Positions 1 to 7,653 of a DNA stretch of 64,000 bases are shown in pieces. The notes under the pieces were generated by a model. The model worked only from the letters and a program-made list of their open reading frames with translations, made no database searches and had not been told where the DNA came from. This stretch comes from Bdellovibrionales bacterium (GTDB lineage: Bacteria; Bdellovibrionota; Bdellovibrionia; Bdellovibrionales; UBA1609), in assembly GCA_023301025.1 (NCBI GenBank), contig JALZUR010000041.1, positions 53,575 to 117,574 of the forward strand, read 5' to 3'. The translations under genes were made by a program, and so were the position numbers. Every line of letters begins with the position of its first letter. Position 1 is the first letter of the stretch.

Positions 1-13
1 CCCCCTTTAAACT

Positions 14-47
14 AAAAATGCCCTAGTTCTAATAAGAACTAAGGCAT
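14..47 (-). terminator. Rho-independent terminator after the barrel gene
   Basis: A stem of 5+7 base pairs with one mismatch (ATGCC-c-TAGTTCT / AGAACTA-a-GGCAT) and an AATA loop lies 30 bases beyond the stop of the minus-strand gene at 78-1187. On the minus strand it is followed by five T residues, the usual intrinsic terminator form. The plus-strand side has a weaker T-rich tail, so it may also work in both directions. Confidence 0.75.
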
Positions 48-77
48 CTGTTGTTTTTAATACTCATATTTTGCGGC

Positions 78-1187
78 TTAGAACTCTAGTTTTAAACCTA
101 CGCCTGTTACAAAATAGTTTGCAACTTCAATTGATACAATGTCTTTTTGTCTTACTTCAAAAACATTATTGTCTAGATTTACATAATAATCAAAAGCACC
201 AGTTAGGTATAAATTTTTGGCAACTTTAAAATCAACTGAGGCGCCAATAACTGCATCTAATGCATCTGAACTACGCTTACTGTAGCCACTAGTCGTAGCA
301 GACTCAGAGTCTCTTTGTACATATGAAAGACCTACTCTAAGTGCAGTGTTCATTTGCTCTGTGCTGTAAAAATCATATCCCACTACACCAGAGAAGTTTC
401 TTTGATTCATATCTCTTAGGTTGCTGTTTTCAAAAACTTGACTGTTGTGTGAGTACTCATAATTTCCTAAAGGGTCATTTATTCTAAAGTTTGAATTTAT
501 AAAGTTAAACTCTGCGTGAAGACGATCATAAAACTTAATACCAGCTCCTAAAATAAAACCATGAGACACGTCAGTGTTTTCATAGTTGTAAAAACCAGCT
601 CCATACTGTCCTTTAAAGTAAATGCTTGTTAAAAGAGACGATCTACTAGACTGATACTTTTGAGCAGATGTAGCATGAGCTTTGTTAACATGCACTTCTC
701 GCACTTTAACGTGTGGAGTGTGTGTCGGAGCAGATTCTTTTTTATTGTACTGACTCACTTTAAAAAGCCTATCTAATCTTGATTTTTCATCTTTAACTCT
801 TGAAGCCTCTAACTTTTCCATAAGAGCTTGCTCGTTTTTAGCTTCAGTTCTCATACGGTATTCCCTAACAGCATCTAAAGATTCACCAGTACCCCAGCTT
901 GAACGTGCAGAACTTCTCGTTTTTTGAGTGTTTGTTTGCTCTTGTGAATTACTTGGACTGTTGTTTAAGATTACTACTTGAGTAGGAGAATTTGTTTTAT
1001 CCCTGCTTGCTTCAATACCTTTGATATCAGATAAGCTGTTGCTACCACTTTTTGTAGCTTCATCTGGAGTTTCAACTTCAAACTCTTTTGGATCAAAACC
1101 TTCTGGATCAAAACTTTGTGCAAATACTTGCACTGAAGACAGGCAAAAAACTGCTGATATTAGACTTGTAGTTAAAACTTTAAACAT
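78..1187 (-). CDS. Outer-membrane beta-barrel protein
   Basis: A 369-residue exported protein. Residues 1-23 form a signal peptide ending VFA, with cleavage before QS. Residues about 25-190 are a polar, low-complexity Ser/Thr/Glu/Lys-rich region that probably sits in the periplasm or forms a flexible linker. Residues about 190-369 show alternating aromatic and polar strands (YFKGQYGAGFY, GFILGAGIKFY) and end in a terminal Phe, the BAM recognition signature of outer-membrane barrels. The start has a strong AAGGAG site seven bases upstream. The length of the barrel part fits an 8-stranded OmpA/OmpW-like barrel. The ligand or function is unknown. The gene is monocistronic, with its own terminator. 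Confidence 0.8.
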   Translation of the reverse strand: MFKVLTTSLISAVFCLSSVQVFAQSFDPEGFDPKEFEVETPDEATKSGSNSLSDIKGIEASRDKTNSPTQVVILNNSPSNSQEQTNTQKTRSSARSSWGTGESLDAVREYRMRTEAKNEQALMEKLEASRVKDEKSRLDRLFKVSQYNKKESAPTHTPHVKVREVHVNKAHATSAQKYQSSRSSLLTSIYFKGQYGAGFYNYENTDVSHGFILGAGIKFYDRLHAEFNFINSNFRINDPLGNYEYSHNSQVFENSNLRDMNQRNFSGVVGYDFYSTEQMNTALRVGLSYVQRDSESATTSGYSKRSSDALDAVIGASVDFKVAKNLYLTGAFDYYVNLDNNVFEVRQKDIVSIEVANYFVTGVGLKLEF

Positions 1188-1293
1188 AGAAAACTCCTTT
1201 TATGCTTAAATCTAATATAACAGACTTAGATCATATTTTGCCATTTTAAGTGACATTTTTTGTAAGGAGTATACATATTACATGGAGTGAAAA

Positions 1294-1380
1294 AAAACTG
1301 TACGCTTCAATTGCCCTAGGTGTCAGTAGAGTTTTTAATTAAAAAACTCTAAATCAGATAGCCGGTACAAGTACAGTTTT
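1294..1380. other. Nested inverted-repeat element (structured RNA or complex terminator)
   Basis: Two nested perfect inverted repeats occupy this 87-base interval. The outer arms are AAAACTGTAC (1294-1303) and GTACAGTTTT (1371-1380). The inner arms are TAGAGTTTTT (1327-1336) and AAAAACTCTA (1342-1351) with a five-base loop. On the minus strand the outer stem runs into eight T residues, so it could terminate the gene at 1401-1793. The inner helix and the 20-base arms between the stems make it more elaborate than a simple terminator. It lies between two minus-strand genes. I do not recognise a known RNA family. Confidence 0.5.
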
Positions 1381-1400
1381 GCTAACGCAATCAATCTTAT

Positions 1401-1793
1401 TTAACCTACAGAACAGTTGTCTCTTTTGGGCAAAAAAGGTCTTATATTTACAAAAACATTGTAACCAACGTCTAAAAAAGGTCTTAGGATTTTTGCCCCA
1501 CCAATTTTATGCCACTTTTCAAAGCCCTCTAAACTTTTCCATATTTTAATAAAAGCATCCACACCTATAATAACATCACCATTCTCATCAATTAAGTGGA
1601 AGTACTTGTTCACGTCATCAAAATTTAGATTGTAATCTTTTGCTTTAAAGTCATCTGTACTGATATCGATGACATCAAGAACATTATTTATATCATTTTT
1701 TTTGTAGTATGAGATCTCTTTATGGCAAACCAAACAAGTTCCATCATACAAAAGCTTTAGTTTCTTTATCTGCTTATCTTTTACATTACTCAT
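1401..1793 (-). CDS. DCC-family thiol-disulfide oxidoreductase (DUF393)
   Basis: A 130-residue protein with the DCC signature near the N-terminus: YDGTCLVC (residues 16-23), a D-x-x-C-x-x-C thioredoxin-like redox motif. The rest (VDAFIKIWKSLEGFEKW, then a PFLDVGYNVF segment) matches the usual DUF393 layout of about 110-140 residues, including the hydrophobic C-terminal helix that ends near a last Cys. There is no signal peptide, so it is probably cytoplasmic or membrane-associated. Its substrate is unknown. It is divergent from the membrane-protein gene at 1853, with 59 bases between the two starts. Confidence 0.85.
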   Translation of the reverse strand: MSNVKDKQIKKLKLLYDGTCLVCHKEISYYKKNDINNVLDVIDISTDDFKAKDYNLNFDDVNKYFHLIDENGDVIIGVDAFIKIWKSLEGFEKWHKIGGAKILRPFLDVGYNVFVNIRPFLPKRDNCSVG

Positions 1794-1852
1794 AAGTTAT
1801 CATACAATGACTCTATCAATAGCAGTAGCCTTAAGTGCGATAAGGACCCATT

Positions 1853-2308
1853 ATGCCAATAGAACAACTTTTAAATGCTGATTTTGTCTTAATCATACAT
1901 TTTATGTTTACAGCATTTATGACAGGTCTAATTTTAACTATACAACTAGTCCACTACCCGTCTTTCCATTACATAAACCTTGGGACCTACACCAAGTTTC
2001 ATGAGTTTCATATGAAACGTATAAGCTTAATTGTTATTCCAATAATGACCTTGGAGCTCCTAACAGGTCTACTACTAGTTGTCTTAAATACTGAACGCTT
2101 AACCATAATAAACTTGATATTACTGATTTTTATTTGGCTATCCACAGCACTTTTAAGCGTTCCAAGTCATAGCAAACTAGAAAAAGCCTACAGCTTTAAC
2201 GAAGTGGCAAAACTTGTAAAAACAAACTGGCCAAGAACTATTCTATGGTCACTTAGATCAGGACTGCTTTTATACTCTATACTCTTTACAATTATCTTTA
2301 GTCTTTAA
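1853..2308 (+). CDS. Small four-helix membrane protein, function unknown
   Basis: A 151-residue protein with four predicted membrane helices (about residues 11-32, 57-77, 80-105 and 128-150). Conserved-looking polar features lie at the membrane edge: VHYPSFHYI, FHEFHMKRIS and MTLELLTG, a His-, Pro- and Glu-containing pattern that recalls small DUF1772/DUF4149-like integral membrane families. I cannot assign a family firmly. An AAGGA ribosome-binding site precedes the ATG by seven bases. It is divergent from the DCC-family gene; DCC proteins often sit near membrane proteins, so a shared redox role is possible but unproven. Confidence 0.7.
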   Translation: MPIEQLLNADFVLIIHFMFTAFMTGLILTIQLVHYPSFHYINLGTYTKFHEFHMKRISLIVIPIMTLELLTGLLLVVLNTERLTIINLILLIFIWLSTALLSVPSHSKLEKAYSFNEVAKLVKTNWPRTILWSLRSGLLLYSILFTIIFSL

Positions 2309-2471
2309 ATAAATTTGATCTTTTGTATAAAACCTTACTAAAACAGCTTTATAAATAATTGAGTAAAAAAAACCTATGATCTTTTCTGTACAACTCCTTT
2401 ACACACTAAAAAAACTTTACATAAGAAAAGCTTAAAGCTGCCTTTTATCTTAATCATTAGTAACTAAACTT

Positions 2472-4478
2472 ATGATTTTTTATAAATTCACTGTATTTTT
2501 AACTAAAGCCTATAATAAAGTTTTAACTTCTAGAACAGACAAAAAAATACGATTGGGACAAAACAACTTACTTAGAAGTATTACAGTCTTTTGTTTTATT
2601 AATCTAAATTTATTTTCAAGCCTTGCAAAAGCCTCTGAGGATTCATGTTTAAAACTACTAGCAAAACAAAAAGCGACAAATGTAATGGCTTTTCCTATAA
2701 AAAAACAACTGACCAGAAAGGAACAGCTCCTTGCAAAAGCAGCTGAATTAAGAGAAATCAACGAGTCAGGAGCTAATATCGCTTTGGTATCTCCTGATGT
2801 TTTAACTGATACAATTGCAGCGTTAGAACAGATGGCTAGGGAACCCGGTGTAAATGAAAAGCATCAAAAACAACTAGATGTAGCACCTTTAGTAGCAGCG
2901 AGTAAAGCTGGGGACTTAGCCGTAGTTAGAAGCATTATTGAAGCTGGTGAAATCAATATCAATCAAGAAAATACAGAAAAAGTTAACGCTCTTTATGCAG
3001 CTGCTGCAGAAGGTCACATACATATCGTTAGCTTTTTATTAGAGCAAGATTTAGTAAATGCAAGTTTAATCGAGACTTCTATTGATCCATTAGTTATGGC
3101 TTTAGAAAATGACCATATAGATGTTTTTAAGCTTCTTTTAAACCACAAAACTTCACGCTTAATTGTGTCCAACAGTAAAAACAATAACGTTTTAATGATC
3201 GCATTAGAAAAAAATCTTATAGATGTTGCATATCTAATTCTAGATCAAAAAGATAAAGGCTTAGATCTAAACCTAGTGAGCAGAGATGGTGATACAGCTT
3301 TAACACTTGCAATAAAAGGCAGGCATTTTGAGTTTGCAGAAGAGCTCATTAAAAACGAAGACATTCAAATCAACCCACAAAATTTTTCAGAAAAATCAGC
3401 ATTAGTCACTGCGGTTGAATTAGGGAAATATGAATTTGCAAAAAAACTTATTTTAGAAAAACAAGCTGATATCAATGCTAAGCACCTCGGTAATAAGACA
3501 GTTTTACTTGCGGCAGCAGAAAATGGTGACTTGCTATTTGTAAATTTCCTTTTAAATCGAGGTGAAATACAAATAAATGAGCAATCCCATAAAGGCTATA
3601 CAGCACTTATACAAGCCCTAGAAAGTGGTTTTACTGATGTCTCTAAAGTACTACTCGAACACGCTAATTTAAATGTATTGCCAGCAAAAATAAATTCAAA
3701 AAATGCTTTGGTTATAGCATTAAAGAATAGAGACTGGAATCTTGTAGATCTTATATTAAATAAACAAACAGAATTAAAATCTCAAGTTTTAGGACATGCT
3801 TTGGTCAATGCAAGTGCTACAGGAGAGTTAACAGCTCTAAAGTTTATCTTAAATCAAACTGAAACAGATGTTAACTTTAAAAGTTTTAGAGAAAAGACTG
3901 CTTTACTTGAAGCTAGCTATAATTTGCATTTAGATATTATTAAAATTTTAATGGCCAAAGAAAAAATACAAGTAAACCTTGCCGGTGAAGGTGGGCATCC
4001 CGCACTTCATCATGTAATTTATGGAAAGTCTAAAGCCTCTTTTTTAGACACATTTAATATAGAACTTGGAACCGCTAAAATTGATACTGCAGATAAGATT
4101 GTAGCACTTTTACTTTCTAACAATGACATTGATGTAAACATCTTTGATCAAGAAAAAGGATCTATGAGAACAGCACTTATGATTGCTACTGAACAAAACT
4201 ATGTAGATACAGTAAGGCTTCTCTTAGAACATCAAAAAACCAACGTAAATCTACAAAGTATAGAAGAACAGTGGTCTCCACTAATGATGGCAATTATTAA
4301 CGACAACCTTGAACTTGTTAAACTTTTTTTAGACCATAGAGACATTGATCTAGATCTTAAGGATGCAGACGATAACAGTGTTTTAGATTTAGTTCATGAA
4401 ATTTCACAAGATAATGAATATTCATCACCAGTACTTAAAGAGATACGAAGATTAATATTTCTTAAGATGAATGAATAA
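2472..4478 (+). CDS. Exported ankyrin-repeat protein
   Basis: A 668-residue protein with roughly fourteen ankyrin-like repeats covering about residues 138-640 (recurring A-L-x-x-A-x-x-x-x-x-x-x-x-x-L-L and DVNxx elements). A hydrophobic segment at about residues 35-52, ending LAKA before SED, looks like a signal peptide but sits unusually far in. The true start may therefore be the in-frame TTG at 2553, which would place it correctly; neither start has a good ribosome-binding site. There is no enzymatic domain. The repeats imply protein binding, probably in the periplasm. It is convergent with the phosphatase gene, with two bases between the stops. A second exported ankyrin protein lies at 46418-48991. 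Confidence 0.8.
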   Translation: MIFYKFTVFLTKAYNKVLTSRTDKKIRLGQNNLLRSITVFCFINLNLFSSLAKASEDSCLKLLAKQKATNVMAFPIKKQLTRKEQLLAKAAELREINESGANIALVSPDVLTDTIAALEQMAREPGVNEKHQKQLDVAPLVAASKAGDLAVVRSIIEAGEININQENTEKVNALYAAAAEGHIHIVSFLLEQDLVNASLIETSIDPLVMALENDHIDVFKLLLNHKTSRLIVSNSKNNNVLMIALEKNLIDVAYLILDQKDKGLDLNLVSRDGDTALTLAIKGRHFEFAEELIKNEDIQINPQNFSEKSALVTAVELGKYEFAKKLILEKQADINAKHLGNKTVLLAAAENGDLLFVNFLLNRGEIQINEQSHKGYTALIQALESGFTDVSKVLLEHANLNVLPAKINSKNALVIALKNRDWNLVDLILNKQTELKSQVLGHALVNASATGELTALKFILNQTETDVNFKSFREKTALLEASYNLHLDIIKILMAKEKIQVNLAGEGGHPALHHVIYGKSKASFLDTFNIELGTAKIDTADKIVALLLSNNDIDVNIFDQEKGSMRTALMIATEQNYVDTVRLLLEHQKTNVNLQSIEEQWSPLMMAIINDNLELVKLFLDHRDIDLDLKDADDNSVLDLVHEISQDNEYSSPVLKEIRRLIFLKMNE

Positions 4479-4480
4479 AC

Positions 4481-5176
4481 CTATGAAGACTTTAAATAAA
4501 TCATAGAAAAATCATCAAAGTTTTTTACAGGAAGCTCAAACTTTTCTTTATCCATAAGTATTCTATCCACGAATTCAAATAGTTTTTTAGGGCTTGCTAT
4601 GTACTGTAAAGCGCCATCAGAAAAGCTTAAGATTTCAAACTTCTCTGGAAGTGGAACATTAAAGCTTGTTTCATACTTGCATGAACCGTGTCCTAAACAA
4701 TTGATCAACATGTGCTCTAAACCGCTTGGTTCTTCAAAAACACCTTCTGAAGAGTGCTTTAAATTATAAATGTTGTTGTAAAAACAAAGGTTTCTATTTT
4801 CATCAAAAATTAAGAGTGCAGAGTCTCCTGATGACACGATAAGATTTTGATTTTTATCTTTACTAAACATGCAAAGCGTTGTGCTTAAATTCTTTTTTAA
4901 AAGCGTAGCATTTAAACCATCTAGTTTTGGAAAAAGATCTTTTATTAGGGAGCTTATATTTCTTTTTGATTTAATAAACTTAGAGAGCGTTTTAACGGCA
5001 GTGTTAGAGGATTCAAAATCAGACTCTGAAGAACTCACACCATCACACAAAACAAAACTAAATATATCTTTGTTTTTGCCCTCAAACCAAAAGGCATCTC
5101 CAGAAGCTTGGTCTTCTTTTTTTTCTTTTAAAAACTGAAAACCACTTAAGTCTTTTAATTCTATTGCTTTATACAT
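4481..5176 (-). CDS. PP2C-type protein phosphatase
   Basis: A 231-residue protein carrying the PPM/PP2C metal-site motifs in order: SGDAFWFE, LCDGVSSS, STTLCMF, SSGDSALLIF, SFSDGAL and DDFSMIYL at the C-terminus. The acidic metal ligands are all present, so it should be an active Mn/Mg-dependent Ser/Thr phosphatase. It is at the short end for the family and has no extra domains or membrane segment. The ATG at 5176 follows an AAGTGGG sequence; an in-frame GTG at 5206 is an alternative, ten residues longer. It follows the kinase gene on the same strand (stop at 5221), so the two probably form an antagonistic pair. Confidence 0.8.
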   Translation of the reverse strand: MYKAIELKDLSGFQFLKEKKEDQASGDAFWFEGKNKDIFSFVLCDGVSSSESDFESSNTAVKTLSKFIKSKRNISSLIKDLFPKLDGLNATLLKKNLSTTLCMFSKDKNQNLIVSSGDSALLIFDENRNLCFYNNIYNLKHSSEGVFEEPSGLEHMLINCLGHGSCKYETSFNVPLPEKFEILSFSDGALQYIASPKKLFEFVDRILMDKEKFELPVKNFDDFSMIYLKSS

Positions 5177-5220
5177 TATGGCCCACTTAGAAAACCCCCT
5201 AAACACCTTATTTTAAAATC

Positions 5221-5943
5221 TTACAAGGTCCAGTCAAGATTTTCAATATGCGCTCTAAGTGATGATATTTTAGGAAACTTTTTAAGGATTAGATCTGATC
5301 TTCTGCCAGAAATTATAGATCTAGCTATAGGGGGTAGGCTTTGGTACTTCTTTCGACCACCCAAAAGATCCGCAAAAATACACACAAGCTCTACTATATC
5401 ACTTTTTTTGTATTCAGCTTTCTTTTCCTTAAGAAGTAAAAAATCTATGAGTTTAATCTTAAAACCTACACCTCTTCTGCTAATAAGTATATTGTCCGAG
5501 TGTAAATCCCCATGACATTCACCTTTTGCATGAATCTTTTCTATGCCTTTTGAAAGCTCATATAAAATATGAAGAGCCTCAAAAAGACTCACCTTATTTT
5601 TTAATTCTCTTTTAACAAACTGATCTAGGGTTTTACCGTTAACGTACTCAGAAACAAGATAGCCAATCTCAGTATCCTTATAATTTAGTTTTTCTTGAGT
5701 GATATATTTAATAATAACGGGAACATCACTCAAAGTGTTTAGTTTTTTTGCATAACCAACAAGTGTCTTATTTTTGGGGTTTCTTACAGGATAAAAGAAT
5801 TTAGCAGCTCTTTTTATACCTGTACTGATCTCTTCAACAGAGTAAACCTGCCCCTCCCAGCCCTGCCCAAGCTTTGAATGAATAATATATTTTTCATTTA
5901 AGATCTCACCATAGTGAAACCTAAAAGACCTAATTTTAGACAA
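5221..5943 (-). CDS. Ser/Thr protein kinase (Hanks-type)
   Basis: A 240-residue kinase domain starting at a TTG preceded by GAGG. Landmarks: Gly loop LGQGWEGQVY (residues 25-34), ATP lysine K48 in RAAKFF, a YLVSEYVNG hinge, and catalytic loop HGDLHSDN (residues 144-151, Asp146 and Asn151). The metal-binding DFG is replaced by DFL, keeping the Asp. The open frame extends upstream to 6195, but that part overlaps the divergent gene at 6068 and lies upstream of a good promoter, so the TTG at 5943 is preferred. There is no receptor or membrane domain. It is followed by the PP2C gene 45 bases downstream. Confidence 0.75.
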   Translation of the reverse strand: MSKIRSFRFHYGEILNEKYIIHSKLGQGWEGQVYSVEEISTGIKRAAKFFYPVRNPKNKTLVGYAKKLNTLSDVPVIIKYITQEKLNYKDTEIGYLVSEYVNGKTLDQFVKRELKNKVSLFEALHILYELSKGIEKIHAKGECHGDLHSDNILISRRGVGFKIKLIDFLLLKEKKAEYKKSDIVELVCIFADLLGGRKKYQSLPPIARSIISGRRSDLILKKFPKISSLRAHIENLDWTL

Positions 5944-5976
5944 AACACGTACCTCACAGCAAACACCTAAAGTAAA

Positions 5977-6005
5977 ACTATAGTCAGCTAATTTTAAGCT
6001 ATCAA
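5977..6005 (-). promoter_or_regulatory. Sigma-70-type promoter of the kinase-phosphatase pair
   Basis: On the minus strand TTGATA and TATAGT are separated by exactly 17 bases. Transcription should start near 5970, giving a leader of about 27 bases to the TTG at 5943. This spacing is the main reason for rejecting the longer kinase reading frame. Confidence 0.6.
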
Positions 6006-6067
6006 TATTCTTCTTTTTTTGTGAAACTTTTGTAAAGTTGACGGGTTTTATTAAAAAGGAGACTAAC

Positions 6068-6646
6068 ATGTCAAAACTAATAGCTTTATCAGGATTTATC
6101 GCCCTTAACATGCTTGCAACAGCCGCCTGTGCTAATGAGCTTGGTGTAGAAAACCGCAGTATCAGCCAAGAGATTAATCTTTTTGAATGCAGCATCAGTA
6201 CAAATGATGTTTTTCAAGAGCTTCATCTTAAAGAGGTAACCAAAGAAAGCCTAACTCAAAGACCTATCACTTATTTTGCTCTTGATCACGTTTTAGGAGA
6301 AATAGATAGTTTTGAGACAGATCTTTTTGGAGTGTATGAACAGGTTAGAGACCGAATATTCACTTCTAGAGTTGCAGAAATTGATAGCTTTACAGGTGAC
6401 ATCCATAACGACTATCAAGTTGTGTCAGAATTTAGAGACTCAACTCTTATATTTAACATGAACTATCAAGGACTTAATCAAGAGGGTTTAGAAACTTTTG
6501 AGTTAGAATTAGATGGCGACGGTGAAGTTTACGAACTTGTTCAAGAAAAGCTTGATGAAATCTTAGATCAATCAGACCATTACTATGCAGGTGATTATCC
6601 ACTATGCACTACAAGTTTTAATTTAGAGGATTTTATCGACCAATAA
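6068..6646 (+). CDS. Exported protein of unknown function
   Basis: A 192-residue protein. Its signal peptide MSKLIALSGF...AACA is cleaved before NE at about residue 22. The mature part is acidic, rich in Asp and Glu, with two Cys residues (ECSIST near the N-terminus and LCTTSF near the C-terminus) that could form a disulfide. I recognise no family. The ATG at 6068 has an AAGGAG site eight bases upstream and is preferred over the upstream ATG at 6038. It is divergent from the kinase gene and followed by a strong terminator, so it is probably monocistronic. A periplasmic or secreted location is inferred. Confidence 0.75.
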   Translation: MSKLIALSGFIALNMLATAACANELGVENRSISQEINLFECSISTNDVFQELHLKEVTKESLTQRPITYFALDHVLGEIDSFETDLFGVYEQVRDRIFTSRVAEIDSFTGDIHNDYQVVSEFRDSTLIFNMNYQGLNQEGLETFELELDGDGEVYELVQEKLDEILDQSDHYYAGDYPLCTTSFNLEDFIDQ

Positions 6647-6660
6647 ATAAAAACTTAAAT

Positions 6661-6691
6661 GTGTTGCGCTCTTGAGCTGTAACACTTTTTT
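6661..6691 (+). terminator. Rho-independent terminator
   Basis: GTGTT pairs with AACAC around a mostly paired inner segment (GCGCTC / GAGCTGT with G-U pairs) and is followed directly by six T residues. It lies 15 bases after the stop of the exported-protein gene at 6068-6646. Confidence 0.75.
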
Positions 6692-6765
6692 AGGTGACTC
6701 AACATAAGTTGATCTACCTACTAAATGACAAAAAAAAGAATGAAGATCAAATAACGGAGATCAAA

Positions 6766-7653
6766 ATGAAAAATTTAATTTTAATATTTACACTGCTTAT
6801 TGTCTCAGGTTGTGTTCTTACACCGACAAATCAAATACCCATAGACATCGAAGGGTCGATCGAACCAAGACTTTATAGAGGTTCAAGATCAAGTGTAAGA
6901 GTTTGGCTTCACCCTCAATATGCTTTAGAGGATGCCTACTTTATTGCCCAAGGTCACTGTGCTAGATGGGATCTGTGGGCTAACCCTTACAATAGCAACT
7001 GGGCCATCAACAGTCCGGATCCAAGGTTTTTAAATTATCACTGTGTAAGAAACCGTCCGATACTCGCCTACCCTCACATAAGAAGACCAGGTGTTAGAAG
7101 ACCTATTCAAAGAAGAGGAACTTTTAGTCCTAGAAATCAAAGACCGAGAATAAACAATCGAAACAGAATTCGAACACCTAGAGTTACTCCAAGAACACAA
7201 CCTAGAGCAATACCAAAAAGACGATCAACATTTGGAACATCAAACACCAGACGACCAACCTTTGGCACAACTAGCCCTACGATTGCAAACCGTAGACCAG
7301 TAAGACCACCATCAATCACTACTCGCCCTTCGGTTAATCGTCCCGGACGCCCAACGCTAACGACACGACCTAAATACTCTCAAAGACATCCGACTCTAAG
7401 ACCTAATATTAGACGTGAAGCAAATAGAGATTATAGACCAAAAAGAAGATCTGTCTTAAAAACTCCGACACGTACTAAAAAGGGCTATAGCCAAACTCAA
7501 AGAACTAATAAACTAACAAAGCGTCTGTCTAAGCGACCTGTAATAAAAACAAGAGGAAAGCTTAAGACTAAAACTAAAAATAGAAGATCGACTAACAAAA
7601 AAAGATCTAAAAAAGAAAGTAGAAACTCAAAAAGAAAGCTTATTAGCATCTAA
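6766..7653 (+). CDS. Arg/Pro-rich basic lipoprotein
   Basis: A 295-residue protein beginning MKNLILIFTLLIVSGC: a lipoprotein signal with lipobox VSGC (Cys16). The ATG at 6766 follows GGAGATCAAA and is preferred over the open frame from 6694. Residues about 30-90 contain Trp, Tyr and Cys and may be a small folded domain. From about residue 100 to the end it is disordered and strongly basic, with recurring RP, RPT, TRP and NRR units and an almost pure Lys/Arg/Ser/Thr tail. Such a tail could bind nucleic acid, lipopolysaccharide or peptidoglycan; this is inference. It abuts the stop of the convergent DUF1552 pseudogene. Confidence 0.75.
   Translation: MKNLILIFTLLIVSGCVLTPTNQIPIDIEGSIEPRLYRGSRSSVRVWLHPQYALEDAYFIAQGHCARWDLWANPYNSNWAINSPDPRFLNYHCVRNRPILAYPHIRRPGVRRPIQRRGTFSPRNQRPRINNRNRIRTPRVTPRTQPRAIPKRRSTFGTSNTRRPTFGTTSPTIANRRPVRPPSITTRPSVNRPGRPTLTTRPKYSQRHPTLRPNIRREANRDYRPKRRSVLKTPTRTKKGYSQTQRTNKLTKRLSKRPVIKTRGKLKTKTKNRRSTNKKRSKKESRNSKRKLISI

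Noticed and set aside
5944..6195. N-terminal 84-codon extension of the kinase frame
   Set aside because: It overlaps the divergent exported-protein gene and lies upstream of a good promoter (5977-6005), and it matches no kinase feature.
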